From Kamptonema formosum PCC 6407 (GTDB lineage Bacteria > Cyanobacteriota > Cyanobacteriia > Cyanobacteriales > Microcoleaceae): DNA of 64,000 bases. The stretch covers positions 1,394,747-1,458,746 of the forward strand of contig NZ_KB235903.1 in the NCBI RefSeq assembly GCF_000332155.1, read 5' to 3'. Below are positions 45,792 to 54,067 of the stretch, piece by piece (the first letter of the stretch is position 1; every line of letters starts with the position of its first letter). Under the pieces are notes generated by a model. That model saw only the letters and a list, made by a program, of their open reading frames with translations, was not told where the DNA came from and made no database searches. The translations under genes and the position numbers were made by a program.

Positions 45792-47711
45792 TTATGATTC
45801 TTCATCTTTCTTTTCTGTTGCGACCTCCTCAAGTTTTTCTGGCGATCGCCGCCGCTTCATCTGTTTAGCTTTGGCCGCTAAATCTGCAAATCCCTCGTCG
45901 GGGGGATTTTCTTGTGTAAGATTGCTGTTATCCGCTTCTAACTGAGTTCGCCGTCGCTTCATCTGTTTAGCTTTGGCCGCTAAATCTGCGAATCCGTCAT
46001 CGGGTGGATTCTCTGCTGTGGGATGGTTGTTTTCTGGATGCGCGATCGCCTCTGCTGTGAGATGGTGGTTTTCTGGATGCGCGATCGCCTCTGCTGTGGG
46101 ATAGTTGTTTTCTGGATGCGCGATCGCCTCTGATGAAACGCTTTCCTCGCTGACTTCACTCACCTTACGCCTCTGTTGCTTTGCCTTTTGCTGCAACTGA
46201 GCAAAATAATCCTCTGCCTCACTCTCGGCAGTTTCAGGTGCTGGGGTTAAGGAAATGGCAGTTTCGGAGACTTCCTTTTTCCGAGTTTTCAGTTCGCTTT
46301 TCTTTTGCTGCAATTCTCTAAAGAATTCGGACTCTGTAATTTCGGCAACTTGCTGTTCTTTTTTACTTTGGTCAATTTCAATTTTAAAGACTTGTTTAAC
46401 CTTATCCGTAATTACTTTGCCATAGCCTCCCTTATTGAATCTATCTCCTAAGACGACGCTGCCGGCAGTTACCATCAAGGCGATCGCAGGTGTGACAACG
46501 GGAACCCACCCTCCCAGGATAAAAATCCCAAAACCTATACCCAAGGACACTCCCAGTATTGCTCCTCCAGCTAAGCCAAAACGCAGGGGTTGCTGAATAC
46601 GCCAAGCTAACACTGCTCCCACCATTGACCACCCCCAAATCCAAAGGACTTCTAGCCATTCGGGCCAGAACCAAAATAAAGGTCGCCCATCCAGAACTGC
46701 ACTCAGAAGTTGACTGACGATTTGAGCGTGAGCTACAATTCCTGGCATTGACTGGTCGTTTTGCTTACCAGCGCTATAGGGAGTATAAAAAGCATCTTTA
46801 ACTGTATCTGTAGCATAGCCAATGAGAACGATCCGATCTTTAACTAACTTTGGGTCAATCTTGCCTTCGAGGACATCTGCAAAGTTGGCAAACTGGGCAA
46901 CTTTGCGGGCAGAACGGTAGTTTATTAGTAATTGATATCCCCCCACGTTGGCATTTTTGTATCCGCCAGAATCCTTTTCTAAGGGGTTAATAACAGTGGA
47001 ACCCAGCATTAATTTCCCTTGGGGGGATGTTCCTGGCTTAATTCCCTGCTGTTTTAGATAAAGGTTAACTATCTGAAATCCAAAGGATGATAAAAACGGG
47101 ACGGAGGAATTGTTGCACAGGTGTTTTTCAACTCCGGGGGGTTCTGGAGGTTTAATGAAAAATGCTGTGCGGCGGAGCACTCCGCCGGGATCTACGACTA
47201 AATCGGCAAATCCGACTTGACTGTTTGCCAGTCCCGGAGCGGGGGGACTTCCTGGCTGTTCTGCTGTACCATCGCTGAGTAAGCAAACGCCGACTATCCG
47301 TTTACTTTGCTGTAAAACTTTAGTTAATTCAGCGCGACCATCTCCTAAAGGTACGTCCCGCAGTAAATCTAGACCGATGACGCGGGGCTCTAAGCGCTCT
47401 AGGTTTTGCAATAGGTTGGTTACTTTGCGATCGGAAATGGGCCATTCTTTGAGCCTTTGGATATCCCCTTCCGTGATTCTGACAATTAACAGGCGCGGGT
47501 CTGGCCCTTCGTCTTTTCGCCATCGGAGCATTTGGTCAAAAGCCCCTAATTCTAACGGTTCCAGCATTCCTATTTGCCGGGCCCCAACTAACAAAACAGT
47601 AACGGCGACACTGGCAACTGCTACCGATTTGACAAAGTTTAGGGTAGGCTTGTACAGGTTGCTCAATTTTGGCAACGCTGAGGATATTTTCTGAGAGAAT
47701 TTATCAATCAT
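45792..47711 (-). CDS. CHASE2-domain membrane protein with repetitive C-terminal tail
   Basis: The 639-residue protein has one N-terminal membrane segment (VAVASVAVTVLLVGA) and an extracytoplasmic CHASE2 sensor domain to about residue 350. Three membrane helices follow (about 355-430), then a cytosolic tail without kinase or cyclase domain. The tail is charged, with three copies of EAIAHPENN-PTA and two copies of GFADLAAKAKQMKRRR. The first repeat is written in DNA around GCGATCGC, so it looks like an expansion around HIP1 sites. The protein probably senses an external signal and passes it to an unknown partner, perhaps the downstream MinD-like ATPase. Confidence 0.82.
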   Translation of the reverse strand: MIDKFSQKISSALPKLSNLYKPTLNFVKSVAVASVAVTVLLVGARQIGMLEPLELGAFDQMLRWRKDEGPDPRLLIVRITEGDIQRLKEWPISDRKVTNLLQNLERLEPRVIGLDLLRDVPLGDGRAELTKVLQQSKRIVGVCLLSDGTAEQPGSPPAPGLANSQVGFADLVVDPGGVLRRTAFFIKPPEPPGVEKHLCNNSSVPFLSSFGFQIVNLYLKQQGIKPGTSPQGKLMLGSTVINPLEKDSGGYKNANVGGYQLLINYRSARKVAQFANFADVLEGKIDPKLVKDRIVLIGYATDTVKDAFYTPYSAGKQNDQSMPGIVAHAQIVSQLLSAVLDGRPLFWFWPEWLEVLWIWGWSMVGAVLAWRIQQPLRFGLAGGAILGVSLGIGFGIFILGGWVPVVTPAIALMVTAGSVVLGDRFNKGGYGKVITDKVKQVFKIEIDQSKKEQQVAEITESEFFRELQQKKSELKTRKKEVSETAISLTPAPETAESEAEDYFAQLQQKAKQQRRKVSEVSEESVSSEAIAHPENNYPTAEAIAHPENHHLTAEAIAHPENNHPTAENPPDDGFADLAAKAKQMKRRRTQLEADNSNLTQENPPDEGFADLAAKAKQMKRRRSPEKLEEVATEKKDEES

Positions 47712-47959
47712 CGCGCTCCATTCTGTAATTCCTATTGCGTAGTACCGCGCTTAATGAGGGGATATCAGAGTTTGATATTTGACCTCAAAATAAAAGTTTA
47801 GGTAATGTCGCAAGCTGTGGTTTGAGAAGTTGCACCTGAGTGTAACAGACTTTTTTTAGAGGTATCATTGCCGATCTTGACTATTGCTGGTTTGGTTAAT
47901 TAATGCTATTGATCGGTTTAGGTGCAAAAAATGTCGCTAGTAGTAGCGGTTCGATACTT

Positions 47960-48080
47960 GCGATCGCTCTGGGAGACAGGTAATGTCTACAAACCTGTTG
48001 CTCCCTGACAGCCGGGGTGACAAATCCGGCTGCCGCCGTAAGGCAAGTCTATCACAAAGCTCGTCCGCCTTTGAATTCAA
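47960..48080 (+). promoter_or_regulatory. Structured leader candidate, possibly a riboswitch
   Basis: Three hairpins follow each other: GGGAG...CAGGT/ACCTG...CTCCC (47971-48005), CAGCCGG/CCGGCTG (48009-48032) with GGGGTGACAAATCC, and AAGGC/GCCTT (48040-48071). The purine-rich GGGGTGA near AATCC recalls conserved parts of the c-di-AMP (ydaO/yuaA) riboswitch and, less, of cobalamin riboswitches. The full consensus of neither could be matched by eye. The downstream gene on this strand starts at 48542, about 460 bases later. Confidence 0.3.
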
Positions 48081-48541
48081 TATCCTCATGCCCTGTTTTT
48101 AGATAGGGTTTCCCTAGTAGTTTGAGGGGAGGGGATAGACGGAAGGAGGCCTGAAGCCTTGGCTCTATGAAATTGGGTAAAGAACCGGAAGCTCTCTGGC
48201 GATTGCCTGTGGAGTAAGAATAAGTAGTCAGAAGCCTAGCTATACTAGCTATAATTGTCTATAACATTTTAGTTTAGTCAGCTTTTGGCTAATGTACTAC
48301 GACATCGACAAACAAGGTAGCAATCAGTGTGAAAGAGGCTATCTCGTATAAGGGTGTTAGCTAACTTTTACACTACCTATGTTGGTTGCTGACAAATCGA
48401 TTGATGTGTTTTTTCTTCCTGGTCTGAAGCAGGAAGTAAAATTGAAATCTGCACTGTGCAGGTTGGTTGAACCTTGACAGCACCGCAAGTGCAGAATAAT
48501 CTCTGTCAATTTTTGCATTTTATATTCAAAGGCCCCAAAAA
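48081..48541. other. Intergenic region upstream of the DUF928 gene
   Basis: No supported gene. GGGGAGGGGATAGACGG near 48126 is purine-rich, and 48242-48265 contains TATACTAGCTATAA-like promoter sequence. It may hold the transcription start of the DUF928 gene. Confidence 0.25.
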
Positions 48542-49279
48542 ATGAAACATTTTCTGCATTTAGCAACAATTTCAGCGGTTTTATCTTTAGGAATGACCGC
48601 GATCGCTAGCTTTCCTAATGTAGCAAACGCTCAGTCAGAGCCATTGCTTTTGAGTCAAGTTAATTTCCAACCCCCTGATGTCACTGCACCTGGTAACAGA
48701 CAAGGGGGGACACATCGGGGAACGGGGGCCTGTCCTGCCGGTTTATCTATTACCCCTTTAGTACCTGTAAGCAATATTGGGTTAACCGTAGAAGAGTCCC
48801 CATCTTTTTTTGTATATATTCCTCAAACTTCCGCAAAAGTTGAGTTTACTCTACTAACTGAAAATGAGGATGATGTGGTTTATGAGACTGCTTTTAAACC
48901 CAATAAAGCTGGTGTTGTGAGCGTGACTTTACCACCTGCTAGTGGCAGTCGTAAGCCTCTTGAGATTGGCAAGCGATATGTCTGGTCTTTTTCTATGGTT
49001 TGCGATCCAAACGATCGTTCGGCAGATTTAGTGGTGAAGGGATGGGTAGAGCGAATCACACCTCAGCCAGCTCTCAAAAGCGATTTGTCTAATCCCGATC
49101 CTCGTGCAAGGTTAGGAGTTTATGCTAAAAATGGGCTGTGGTATGAAACTCTTACTACGTTAGCTGAACTGCGTCTTAAGACCCCTAATGATTCAGCTTT
49201 AGCAACTGAATGGGTGCAATTATTGCAGTCTCAAGGACTTGAATCAGTTGCAAATCAACCCCTACTTCAGGGTCAGTAA
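48542..49279 (+). CDS. DUF928 exported protein
   Basis: The 245-residue protein has a signal peptide (cleavage after ANA, about residue 30). It also has the DUF928 pattern: GTHRGTGACPAG, LTVEESPSFFVYIPQ, YVWSFSMVCDPNDRSADL and WYETLTTLAELR. DUF928 proteins are periplasmic, restricted largely to cyanobacteria, and often lie near CHASE2 protein genes, as here where the CHASE2 gene is divergent upstream. A joint sensing role is inference. Confidence 0.88.
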   Translation: MKHFLHLATISAVLSLGMTAIASFPNVANAQSEPLLLSQVNFQPPDVTAPGNRQGGTHRGTGACPAGLSITPLVPVSNIGLTVEESPSFFVYIPQTSAKVEFTLLTENEDDVVYETAFKPNKAGVVSVTLPPASGSRKPLEIGKRYVWSFSMVCDPNDRSADLVVKGWVERITPQPALKSDLSNPDPRARLGVYAKNGLWYETLTTLAELRLKTPNDSALATEWVQLLQSQGLESVANQPLLQGQ

Positions 49280-49299
49280 AATCTGTGGAGAATAGGGAC

Positions 49300-49400
49300 T
49301 AGGGGCTAGGGAAAGAGAGGGAGATGGGGGAGATGGGGAGGATGGGGAGGATGGGGGAGATGGGGAGGATGGGGAGGATGGGGGAGATGGGAGGATGGGG
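49300..49400. repeat. GGGGAGGAT/GGGGGAGAT purine tandem repeat
   Basis: About eleven units of nine bases, all purine except T, directly after the DUF928 gene. Shorter versions lie at 61216-61247. Confidence 0.85.
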
Positions 49401-49435
49401 GAGAAAATCCGCCATTCTCCCCAATTAGGAAATAC

Positions 49436-49544
49436 AGGACTTACGCACCCAACCTCATAAACCGGGTTTTTTTGACCAAAATACTTCGCCCTCACCCACA
49501 GATGCTCTCAAAAACCCGGTTTCTGGAGCCCCATAGTAAGTCCT
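49436..49544. repeat. MITE-like element with AGGACTTAC/GTAAGTCCT ends
   Basis: The 9-bp ends are perfect inverted repeats, and inside lies a second pair AAACCGGGTTTTT/AAAAACCCGGTTT. It belongs to the same family as 12297-12475 and 63416-63506. Confidence 0.7.
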
Positions 49545-49554
49545 AAATTAGCCA

Positions 49555-49623
49555 TTAGCAATTAGCCATTACCAATTACCAATTACCAATTACCAATTAC
49601 CAATTACCAATTACCAATTACCA
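49555..49623. repeat. ATTACCA heptamer repeat abutting a start codon
   Basis: About nine heptamers (ATTAGCA then ATTACCA) run straight into the ATG at 49624, leaving no room for a Shine-Dalgarno sequence. Confidence 0.9.
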
Positions 49624-50406
49624 ATGATCCCTAACTTTCCAACTATTTTAGCCCTAGATTTTGACGGTGTAATCTGTGATGGTCTAGTTGAATATTTTCA
49701 GACAGCATGGCGGACTTATTGCCAAATTTGGCAACCTATTAATACAACCCCGGATTCCGACTTAGCCTTAACTTTCTACAAGCTACGGCCTGTGATTGAA
49801 ACTGGTTGGGAAATGCCACTTTTAATCCAGGCTTTACTGTTAGATATTCCGCAGGAAAAGATTTTGCTAGACTGGCCAAGCATTGCTCAGCAATTATTGC
49901 TAGAAAATAATCTGACGGCTTTGGATGTGGGTACTAAGCTAGACAATTTACGCGATGAATGGATTGCCAAGGATTTGAATGAGTGGCTATCTCTACATCT
50001 GTTTTATCCGGGAGTGACGGAACGTTTACAAGAGTTATTGAGTAGTAATGTACAACCAATAATTGTGACGACTAAAGAAGGTAGATTTGTGCGCGAACTT
50101 TTGCTGTTAGCAGGGGTGAAAATGCCTGAAGGATCGATTATTGGTAAAGAGTATAACAAACCTAAGCATCAAGTTTTGCGAGAATTGTTGGCGAAGTCTG
50201 GGGAAGATGGTGTAATTTGGTTTGTGGAAGATAGACTGAAAACTTTGATTTCTGTTAAACAGCAATCTGACTTAGCTGGGGTCAACTTATTTTTGGCTGA
50301 TTGGGGATACAATACTTTAGCTGAACGAGATTCGGTAGCAAAATATCCTCCTGTAAAACTTTTGTCTCTATCTCAGTTTGCTCAGGATTTTTGTGGGTGG
50401 TTGTAG
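49624..50406 (+). CDS. HAD-superfamily hydrolase
   Basis: The 260-residue cytosolic protein has the HAD motif I LALDFDGVICDG (nucleophile Asp), motif II VTTK (PIIVTTKEG), the lysine in KPKHQVL and motif IV IWFVEDRLKTL. It probably hydrolyses a phosphate ester. The substrate is not visible. The ATG follows a heptamer repeat without ribosome binding site. The sequence from IPNFP on is conserved in style, so this start is the best one. Confidence 0.85.
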   Translation: MIPNFPTILALDFDGVICDGLVEYFQTAWRTYCQIWQPINTTPDSDLALTFYKLRPVIETGWEMPLLIQALLLDIPQEKILLDWPSIAQQLLLENNLTALDVGTKLDNLRDEWIAKDLNEWLSLHLFYPGVTERLQELLSSNVQPIIVTTKEGRFVRELLLLAGVKMPEGSIIGKEYNKPKHQVLRELLAKSGEDGVIWFVEDRLKTLISVKQQSDLAGVNLFLADWGYNTLAERDSVAKYPPVKLLSLSQFAQDFCGWL

Positions 50407-50755
50407 AATAAACTTTGTATGTTAAGAAAAAGGAAGAATCATATATTTCTGTCATTACGAGCGAAGCGAAGTAATCGCAACCCTTTATTTTTAGCTAACT
50501 CCGTAAGTTTTGTTAAAAAATTTTTCGGTAACTGATTTCGTTGGTGTCGGCGACAAAAAAATTGAGATTTTGGGGTTGACTTGTACTCCTAGACAAGGTA
50601 TATTTATATAATCGGATGGGTGCAAAAATAATATTTTTAGACCAATTTCTATTATAAACTAAGTATACTGTCAAGTTCTGAAAAATGCAAGGGGTGGAGC
50701 AAAAAAAAATCAATTTTCTTATCATTATTTTTTAAATTTTTGGGACTTCATACTA
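50407..50755. other. Intergenic region before nurA
   Basis: A TCATTACGAGCGAAGCGAAG dispersed repeat lies at 50450-50484. The rest is A/T-rich with no gene. Confidence 0.4.
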
Positions 50756-51973
50756 ATGCTTGATTTAACCAAAGTAGCTAAGGCAATGCAAGGAATGAGC
50801 CAACATCTAAGCGCGGAAGCTGTGGCGGCTGGTAAACGCTTAGAGGTAGCTTTAAATTTGCTTGAGAAAGCGGAATCTGCACAGGAAAAGTTGGTAAATT
50901 TACAGGAAACTTACCGCGAGCGCATCTTATTTAATGCTGCAACTCCTAGAGAACCTTTGGATGGCGGCGGCTACATTGTGGTTCCGCCAATTGCTCATAC
51001 GGTATTGGCAACAGATGGATCGCAAATTGCCCCAAATCACCACGAAATTGCTTATTGCTATTTGCTAAATGTCGGTCGCGTAACCCTGCATTATGGCCAA
51101 AGTCGCCACCCAGTTTTAGATAGTTTGCCAGAGGTTTTTTATAAGGCAGAAGACCTGTATATTGCTCGTCAGTGGGGAATTAGAACTGAGGAGTGGATGG
51201 GTTATCGGCGTAGCGTGTCGGAAGCAGAAGCTTTGGCGGAATTAGGCTGTAAGTGGGCGGCAATTAATGGCAATAAATTGACAGCGCCAACTTTAGCAAT
51301 GGTGGATGGTTCGTTGATTTATTGGTTTTTGGAGGGGTTGCCAAATGAAGCTCGCGATCTTATTTTGCAGCCAATTTTAGCAGCATGGGAAAAGTTACGG
51401 TTAGCAGGAATTCCGCTATTAGGTTATATTAGCGCTTCTCGTAGTGCTGAAACTTTATCTTTTCTACGTTTGGCAGCTTGTTCCTATGACGTACCTGACT
51501 GTATAACTAATTGTCCTAATGCGATCTTTGCGGCGAATTTACCGAATGCGGAGAAAGCACCTTGTCAAGTGTTTGAACCGTTGCGAGATGTGATTTTATG
51601 GGGTTCAATTTTGTTACCAGGACAAAGAACTCCTTTGTGGCGATCGCAAGCTCGAATTTTGGAGTTATATGGAGAACAAAATATCTATTTTTGTTATGTT
51701 CATGTAGGGACTGAAATTGCTAGGATTGATATGCCGCAGTGGGTAGCTGAAAATCCTGTATTATTGGAGTCAGCTTTAAGTTTAATGTTAGGTCAGGTTC
51801 ACAAGGGTGGTGGCTATCCAGTAGCTTTGGCAGAGGCTCATAATCAAGCGGTAGTGACGGGGGGAGATCGAGGTAGATTTTTTGCTTTGTTGGAGCAACA
51901 AATGATTAAGGCTGGCTTGAGAAATGTGGGAATTTCTTATAAGGAAACTAGGAAGCGGGGGAGTATTGCGTAA
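50756..51973 (+). CDS. nurA: NurA-domain nuclease
   Basis: The 405-residue protein carries a NurA nuclease domain. NurA works with the helicase HerA in resecting DNA ends in archaea and some bacteria. The catalytic Asp motif is VLATDGSQIAP near residue 90. A second Asp is in LAMVDGSLIYWFLEG. The C-terminal region with FCYVHVG and RIDMPQWV completes the domain. A helical N-terminus precedes it. No herA gene lies next to it in the window. Cyanobacterial NurA proteins are usually encoded alone. Confidence 0.88.
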   Translation: MLDLTKVAKAMQGMSQHLSAEAVAAGKRLEVALNLLEKAESAQEKLVNLQETYRERILFNAATPREPLDGGGYIVVPPIAHTVLATDGSQIAPNHHEIAYCYLLNVGRVTLHYGQSRHPVLDSLPEVFYKAEDLYIARQWGIRTEEWMGYRRSVSEAEALAELGCKWAAINGNKLTAPTLAMVDGSLIYWFLEGLPNEARDLILQPILAAWEKLRLAGIPLLGYISASRSAETLSFLRLAACSYDVPDCITNCPNAIFAANLPNAEKAPCQVFEPLRDVILWGSILLPGQRTPLWRSQARILELYGEQNIYFCYVHVGTEIARIDMPQWVAENPVLLESALSLMLGQVHKGGGYPVALAEAHNQAVVTGGDRGRFFALLEQQMIKAGLRNVGISYKETRKRGSIA

Positions 51974-52004
51974 TTGTTAACGGTTAACTGTTAACTGGTA
52001 ATTG
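51974..52004. repeat. GTTAACN heptamer tract after nurA
   Basis: Short run of TTGTTAAC/GGTTAACT/GTTAACTGGTAATTGG units directly behind the stop codon. Confidence 0.75.
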
Positions 52005-52058
52005 GATGGCGTAAAATTTAAGTTAGATAAATGGGAATAATTTTGTTTGGGGGTGATT

Positions 52059-52277
52059 ATGCCATTGGAATTAGTTATTTTACTTGCGGCATTGATTGTT
52101 TCTTGGTTGGCGTTTAATTGGGCAATTAAGGTATTAAAGGCTAGTCTTGGTACGGCGGTTGCGATCGCGGCTATTGTTCTCGTGTTACAATTAGTTTTTG
52201 GGATTGGGCCGAATCAGCTTTTGCAGCATATAATTAATTTGCCACAGACGCTTTGGCAAATGGTTCAGGGGAAGTGA
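52059..52277 (+). CDS. Small membrane protein, unknown
   Basis: The 72-residue protein has two hydrophobic segments (ELVILLAALIVSWLAFNWAI and GTAVAIAAIVLVLQLVFGI) and a short amphipathic end. GGGGGTG lies 5 bases before the ATG at 52059, which is preferred to an in-frame TTG at 52047. Similar small membrane proteins occur in many cyanobacteria and have no known function. Confidence 0.7.
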   Translation: MPLELVILLAALIVSWLAFNWAIKVLKASLGTAVAIAAIVLVLQLVFGIGPNQLLQHIINLPQTLWQMVQGK

Positions 52278-52419
52278 GAGAAATTAAAAAAAAGATTTTT
52301 CGGTTATATTGTCTGCAATTATTGCGGCAAAATTTCTCTCAATCTCTCCCGAAACAAACGCACAGCAGCCCTTTGTCCAATACTTTTACTTTCGATGTGG
52401 CTGGACATAGACAAAATTC

Positions 52420-52554
52420 ATGCTAAGGAAAATTAGAGACTTGAAAGGTCAGATTGCGCGTGAAGGTTTTGTTTATCTACCCAAACGCGGCAAAGGTAGC
52501 CATGAACGTTTATTAACTGAACTGAATGAGTTAAGGGAGGGCGAGGGTTTATGA
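52420..52554 (+). pseudogene. HicA-type toxin with internal deletion
   Basis: The 44-codon frame begins like HicA (MLRKIRDLKGQIAREGFVYL, then GKGSH) and ends like the HicA C-terminus (LLTELNELREGEGL). The central part with the second half of the double-stranded-RNA-binding fold is missing. The catalytic His in GKGSH is kept. Its stop overlaps the start of hicB (ATGA). A protein of this size is unlikely to fold as HicA. Confidence 0.7.
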
Positions 52555-52769
52555 GTCGATATAGTATGATTGTTCAATGGTCTGATGAAGATCGGCTTTT
52601 CCTAGTCACAATTCTAGAGTTTTCCGAGCGCGTGGTGATGCCTTGTACTCATGGTAAAAGTCGTGAGGAAGCAATTCATAACGGCGAAGAAGTGATTGAA
52701 ATGTATCTGGAAGCTTGGGAAGCAGAAGGTGAATCTATCCCTGAACCTAGTACGCTTCAAATTGCTTGA
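52551..52769 (+). CDS. HicB-type antitoxin
   Basis: The 72-residue protein matches the HicB N-terminal domain (YSMIVQWSDEDRLFLVTI and the pattern GKSREEAIHNGEEVIEMYLE). It neutralises HicA by binding it. There is no C-terminal DNA-binding domain. It is coupled to the deleted hicA upstream and seems intact. Confidence 0.88.
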   Translation: MSRYSMIVQWSDEDRLFLVTILEFSERVVMPCTHGKSREEAIHNGEEVIEMYLEAWEAEGESIPEPSTLQIA

Positions 52770-52857
52770 TTGGTATTGTCAAACTCTGTTGGTGTGGTGG
52801 AGAGGAAAGGCGCGATCGCACAGCTAAACTGTTGAAAATTATCAGTTTGAAGGAGAA

Positions 52858-52947
52858 ATGTTTGGTCAGATATTGTTAGACAATAATCGCCTAAATCTTG
52901 TTGTTTTCAACCCCAAAACGGAGGAAATAGTACAATGGATAGCTTAA
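52858..52947 (+). pseudogene. XisH C-terminal remnant
   Basis: The frame gives 29 residues (MFGQILLDNNRLNLVVFN, then PKTEEIVQWIA) that match only the last part of XisH. The upstream part, including the nuclease-like core, is gone. The frame overlaps the xisI start by 13 bases, exactly as in the intact pair at 37179-37915. That argues for a deletion in a former xisHI operon. Confidence 0.78.
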
Positions 52948-53303
52948 ATAATTATCGCCAACTGGTTAAGCAGATGCTTACTGAATATGCTGAGATTCCA
53001 AGTTTTGACAGTGGGACGCAAAATGAAACAATTTTTGATGTAGAAAATGACCGTTATCTGTTACTAAATATAGGTTGGTTTAATGACCGACGCATTCACC
53101 ATTGCATAATTCATATTGATATTATTGACGGTCAGGTGTGGATTCAAGCAAATAATACTGATTATTTGATTGCTGAGGAGTTAGTTGCAGTGGGTATTCC
53201 TCCCGAATCAATTGTTTTGGGACTTCAACCACCTGATGTTAGACTTTATACTGCTTATGGAGTGCCTTCTAAACAGCATCAGCGAGAATCGTTGAAAGTA
53301 TGA
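52935..53303 (+). CDS. xisI: XisI-family protein (orphan copy)
   Basis: The 122-residue protein is a second XisI (ETIFDVENDRYLLLNIGW, HIDIIDGQVWIQANNTDY and LGLQPPDVRLYTAYG). Its partner xisH is reduced to a fragment. It is clearly related to but diverged from the copy at 37583. The C-terminus is about ten residues longer than that copy. Confidence 0.9.
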   Translation: MDSLNNYRQLVKQMLTEYAEIPSFDSGTQNETIFDVENDRYLLLNIGWFNDRRIHHCIIHIDIIDGQVWIQANNTDYLIAEELVAVGIPPESIVLGLQPPDVRLYTAYGVPSKQHQRESLKV

Positions 53304-53413
53304 TGGAGTGCGATTTGAGTGGGAAGGCGATCGCGCTTTCTTATTTTCAGCAAATTCGATTAAACTCTAGTAAAATAAGACATAGTTACCATCACCGCCA
53401 AAGCTAAATCACC

Positions 53414-53626
53414 ATGCAAACCGTAACATTTGACATTATTTTAGACGCGATCGAAACCTTGTCTACTGATGAACAAACCACTCTACTTGTCATCATGCAG
53501 CGGAGACTTAGCGATCGCCGTCGTACCGAAATTGCTGCTAATATTGCACAAGGAAAACAAGACTATCAAGCTGGAAACGTTTTTAGAGGTACGGTTAATG
53601 ATGCGATCGCGGAGCTAAATCGTTGA
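53414..53626 (+). CDS. Antitoxin-type protein of a RelE/YafQ-like pair
   Basis: The 70-residue, highly charged helical protein (TVTFDIILDAIETLSTDEQ and AANIAQGKQDYQAG) is of the type found upstream of RelE/ParE-family toxins in cyanobacteria. It overlaps the toxin start by 4 bases. It is intact. Confidence 0.75.
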   Translation: MQTVTFDIILDAIETLSTDEQTTLLVIMQRRLSDRRRTEIAANIAQGKQDYQAGNVFRGTVNDAIAELNR

Positions 53627-53906
53627 AAGTTATTACTTTTGCTCAATCGTTTAAACGTGCTTACAAAAGCCTGATCCGCAAACACCCGGAACTACAGCCT
53701 AAAGTTGAAGGTGTTTTGACACTTTTGGCAGAAAACTCTTTTGAGCCATCACTGCAAACACACAAACTCAAAGGTCAATTAGCTGGCTCTTGGCCTGTAC
53801 TGTGGAGTATGACTGTCGGATTGTATTTGATTTTGTTGAGAATCCAGAGTCGGGAGATGAGGAAATTCTCTTGCTTGATATTGGCAGCCATGATGAAGTT
53901 TATTGA
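53623..53906 (+). pseudogene. RelE/YafQ-like toxin with frameshift
   Basis: The first 53 residues (VITFAQSFKRAYKSLIRKHP and LKGQLAGSW) read as a RelE/YafQ-type mRNA interferase. After the Trp one base is missing near 53794. In the neighbouring frame the expected C-terminus continues as CTVEYDCRIVFDFVEN and ILLLDIGSHDEVY, with a stop at 53904-53906. In the actual frame an unrelated tail runs to 53925. The toxin is thus inactive unless this is a sequencing error. Confidence 0.82.
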
Positions 53907-54067
53907 ACGCGATCGCGCTTGGTAGTAGTTAAAAAATATAGAGGGAAGCGCGATCGCACGGTAAAGGCTTTTTTATAAGCAGGGAGAGATTACAGAATCA
54001 GTGAAACTAAATCGCTGCAAGAGTTTCAACTATTTTAACTCATCTTAAGTATTCTTGGTCACTTTGA

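Noticed and set aside
49300-49623. Minisatellite-encoded protein
   Set aside because: The frames across the purine repeat are interrupted and the tract belongs to dispersed intergenic repeats.
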